A stretch of 7,049 bases of DNA. Source: Novosphingobium sp. GTDB lineage: Bacteria > Pseudomonadota > Alphaproteobacteria > Sphingomonadales > Sphingomonadaceae. The stretch lies in contig JAQVEQ010000149.1 of NCBI GenBank assembly GCA_028697875.1, positions 1 through 7,049 on the forward strand, in the 5' to 3' direction. Below, in pieces: positions 5,924-7,049 of this stretch (the first letter of the stretch is position 1; every line of letters starts with the position of its first letter). Made by a program: the position numbers and the translations under genes. The notes beneath the pieces were generated by a model. That model saw nothing but the letters and a program-made list of their open reading frames with translations. It was not told the origin of the DNA and did no database searches.

Positions 5924-6928
5924 ATGAACAATCCCGCGCAGACCCCGGTGCATCCCAGCCAGGCCCTATACACGGGCGAACGCCAGGTCCCTGTCATCCC
6001 CGCCGTCGACCACTATGCGGGCGCGGAAAAGCTGATCCGCAAGGCGCTGGCCCTGCAGGACGAACTCGGCCCGGTCTTCGACGTGACCGGCGATTGCGAG
6101 GACGGCGCCGCCGCCGGCGAGGAAGAAGCCCATGCGGCCATGGTCGCCGGGCTGATCGCGTCCGACGCCAACCGGCATGGCCAGCTCGGCATGCGGGTCC
6201 ATGCCCCGCACCACCCCGCGTGCCACACGGACATCGACATCCTGCTCGACCGCGCGGGCGACCGGGTGGCGCACATCACCGTGCCCAAGCCGACCTCCGC
6301 CGGGGAACTGGGCGCGGTGATCGACTATATCCGCGAAGGCTGCGTCCGGCGCGGCATCGCGCGCGAAATCCCGATCAATGCGCTGGTCGAAACCCACGGC
6401 GCGCTGGCCGACGTGAAGGCGATGGCCGCCCTGCCCTGGATGCGAGTGCTCGATTTCGGGCTGATGGACTTCGTCAGCGCCCATGACGGCGCGATTCCCG
6501 CCAGCGCGATGCGCAGCCCCGGCCAGTTCGAACACAAGCTGCTGGTGCGCGCCAAGACCGAAATGGCCGCCGCCGCCCTCGCCAACGGGCTGATCCCGGC
6601 CCACAACGTCTGCCTCGACCTCAAGAACCCGGAAACGGTGCGCGGCGATGCCACCCGCGCACGGATGGAATTCGGCTTCCTGCGCATGTGGAGCATCCAC
6701 CCGATCCAGATCCAGCCCATCGTCGAAGCGATGCGGCCCGACTATGCCGAAGCCGAAGACGCCGCCGCCGTACTGCTGGCCGCGCAGGCCGCCGACTGGG
6801 GTCCGATCCAGTACAAGGGCGAACTCTACGACCGGGCAAGCTACCGCTACTACTGGCTGACCCTGCAACGCGCCCGCATGTCCGGCGTGCCGGTCGGCGT
6901 GGAGGCGGAGCGGGCCTTTTTCGGGTAA
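5924..6928 (+). CDS. HpcH/HpaI aldolase / CitE-like (malyl-CoA-type) lyase family protein
   Basis: A 334-residue cytosolic TIM-barrel enzyme of the citrate lyase beta-subunit-like family, which makes or breaks C-C bonds of CoA-thioester or keto acids using Mg2+. Family motifs appear in order: VTGDCEDGA (54-62, where most CitE proteins have DLEDAV), MRVHAP (90-95) with substrate-binding Arg91, VPKPTSAGEL (120-129), ALVETHGAL (153-161) with metal ligand Glu156, LDFGLMDFVSAHDG (176-189) with metal ligand Asp182, and SIHPIQI (257-263). Residues about 291-334 (DWGPIQYKGELYD, ASYRYYW) form a C-terminal arm where malyl-CoA lyases place a cap. The DCEDG plus SAHDGAIPASAMRSPGQ signature recalls a proteobacterial subgroup whose substrate I do not know. 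No ethylmalonyl-CoA or itaconate pathway gene is beside it, so the substrate cannot be named. A GAGG at 5909-5912 precedes the ATG. Confidence 0.9.
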   Translation: MNNPAQTPVHPSQALYTGERQVPVIPAVDHYAGAEKLIRKALALQDELGPVFDVTGDCEDGAAAGEEEAHAAMVAGLIASDANRHGQLGMRVHAPHHPACHTDIDILLDRAGDRVAHITVPKPTSAGELGAVIDYIREGCVRRGIAREIPINALVETHGALADVKAMAALPWMRVLDFGLMDFVSAHDGAIPASAMRSPGQFEHKLLVRAKTEMAAAALANGLIPAHNVCLDLKNPETVRGDATRARMEFGFLRMWSIHPIQIQPIVEAMRPDYAEAEDAAAVLLAAQAADWGPIQYKGELYDRASYRYYWLTLQRARMSGVPVGVEAERAFFG

Positions 6929-6937
6929 TTCGGGTGT

Positions 6938-6951
6938 TGGGCACCTGCCCA
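6938..6951 (+). terminator. Short stem-loop after the CitE-like gene; possible terminator or repeat end
   Basis: TGGGCA-CC-TGCCCA forms a perfect 6-base inverted repeat ten bases after the stop codon. The two-base centre means the real loop must open to four bases or more, and no T-run follows, so it is weak as an intrinsic terminator. It may instead belong to the repeat element just downstream, which it overlaps by four bases. Confidence 0.3.
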
Positions 6952-7027
6952 CCCCGCTGCGGCTAGCCTCACCTGCGGTTCGGCGAGTCTCGCGCCCCTC
7001 CCGCTTGCGGGAGGGGCTGGGGGTGGG
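6948..7027. repeat. Approximately 80-base palindromic intergenic element bounded by inverted repeats
   Basis: CCCACCCC (6948-6955) and GGGGTGGG (7020-7027) are perfect 8-base inverted repeats that bound an 80-base segment. Inside are the palindrome GGCTAGCC (6961-6968) and a strong hairpin (6995-7016). GGGGGT (7019-7024) can also pair with ACCCCC (7033-7038). From general knowledge, GC-rich segments containing a CCCTCCCGC-TT-GCGGGAGGG core are widely dispersed between genes in sphingomonad and Caulobacter-like genomes; whether this copy belongs to such a family cannot be shown from one copy. Confidence 0.5.
6995..7016 (+). terminator. Strong GC-rich hairpin, possible transcription terminator
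   Basis: CCCCTCCCGC-TT-GCGGGAGGGG is a perfect 10-base inverted repeat; as RNA it would form about nine G-C-rich pairs (one A-U) closed by a CUUG loop. It lies 67 bases after the stop of the CitE-like gene and would stop or stabilise its transcript. The bases after it (CTGGGGGTGGG) are not a T-run, so rho-independent termination of the classical kind is doubtful on either strand. Confidence 0.45.
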
Positions 7028-7049
7028 AGATTACCCCCTGTCCTACACG

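Noticed and set aside
5966..6952. Long open frame on the - strand (328 codons) opposite the CitE-like gene
   Set aside because: Same GC-driven shadow effect; the + strand carries an entire lyase with ordered motifs.

Overview
The window is a GC-rich stretch in which every supported gene lies on the + strand, close-packed and mostly separated by short gaps or overlaps. The protein sequences (GpsA, a YfbK-type VWA lipoprotein carrying an IVVTGxR-like segment, a CitE-like lyase of the DCEDG/SIHP type) and the GC-rich hairpin repeat at the right edge resemble those of alphaproteobacteria of the order Sphingomonadales (Erythrobacter/Novosphingobium-like). This assignment rests on recognition of family features, not on a search.

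Layout. (a) 2-766: the C-terminal three quarters of gpsA, cut by the window start; it overlaps by four bases (GTGA) a GTG-started polytopic membrane protein of the MOP flippase/polysaccharide exporter type (763-2250). The pair links glycerol-3-phosphate supply with envelope glycan or lipid-linked sugar export. (b) 2349-3989: an outer-membrane-type lipoprotein with a von Willebrand A domain and an intact MIDAS metal site (YfbK family), with its own strong ribosome binding site. (c) 4033-5456: a tight three-gene unit made of a membrane-anchored BON-like/OmpA-like peptidoglycan-binding protein, a 34-residue single-span membrane microprotein, and a membrane-anchored protein ending in a helix-hairpin-helix (HhH) domain. 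The first two gaps are 11 and 0 bases, so this is almost certainly one transcript. (d) 5540-5791: an 83-residue Trp/Met-rich orphan protein. (e) 5924-6928: a stand-alone HpcH/HpaI-CitE family C-C lyase with its active-site residues retained. (f) 6929-7049: no gene; it holds a short stem-loop after the last stop codon and an approximately 80-base element bounded by 8-base inverted repeats with a strong internal hairpin.

Genes (a) to (c) all concern the cell envelope: phospholipid precursor, glycan export, a surface VWA lipoprotein and a peptidoglycan-anchored unit. The most interesting part is (c). Its order and domain plan (TM-BON-OmpA with two cysteines, tiny TM protein, medium TM protein) recalls the mycobacterial arfABC operon, but here the third protein ends in a DNA-binding-type HhH domain. 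There is no CRISPR array, tRNA, rRNA, transposase or phage gene in the window, and the gaps at 2251-2348, 3990-4032, 5457-5539 and 5792-5923 contain no further gene that I can support.
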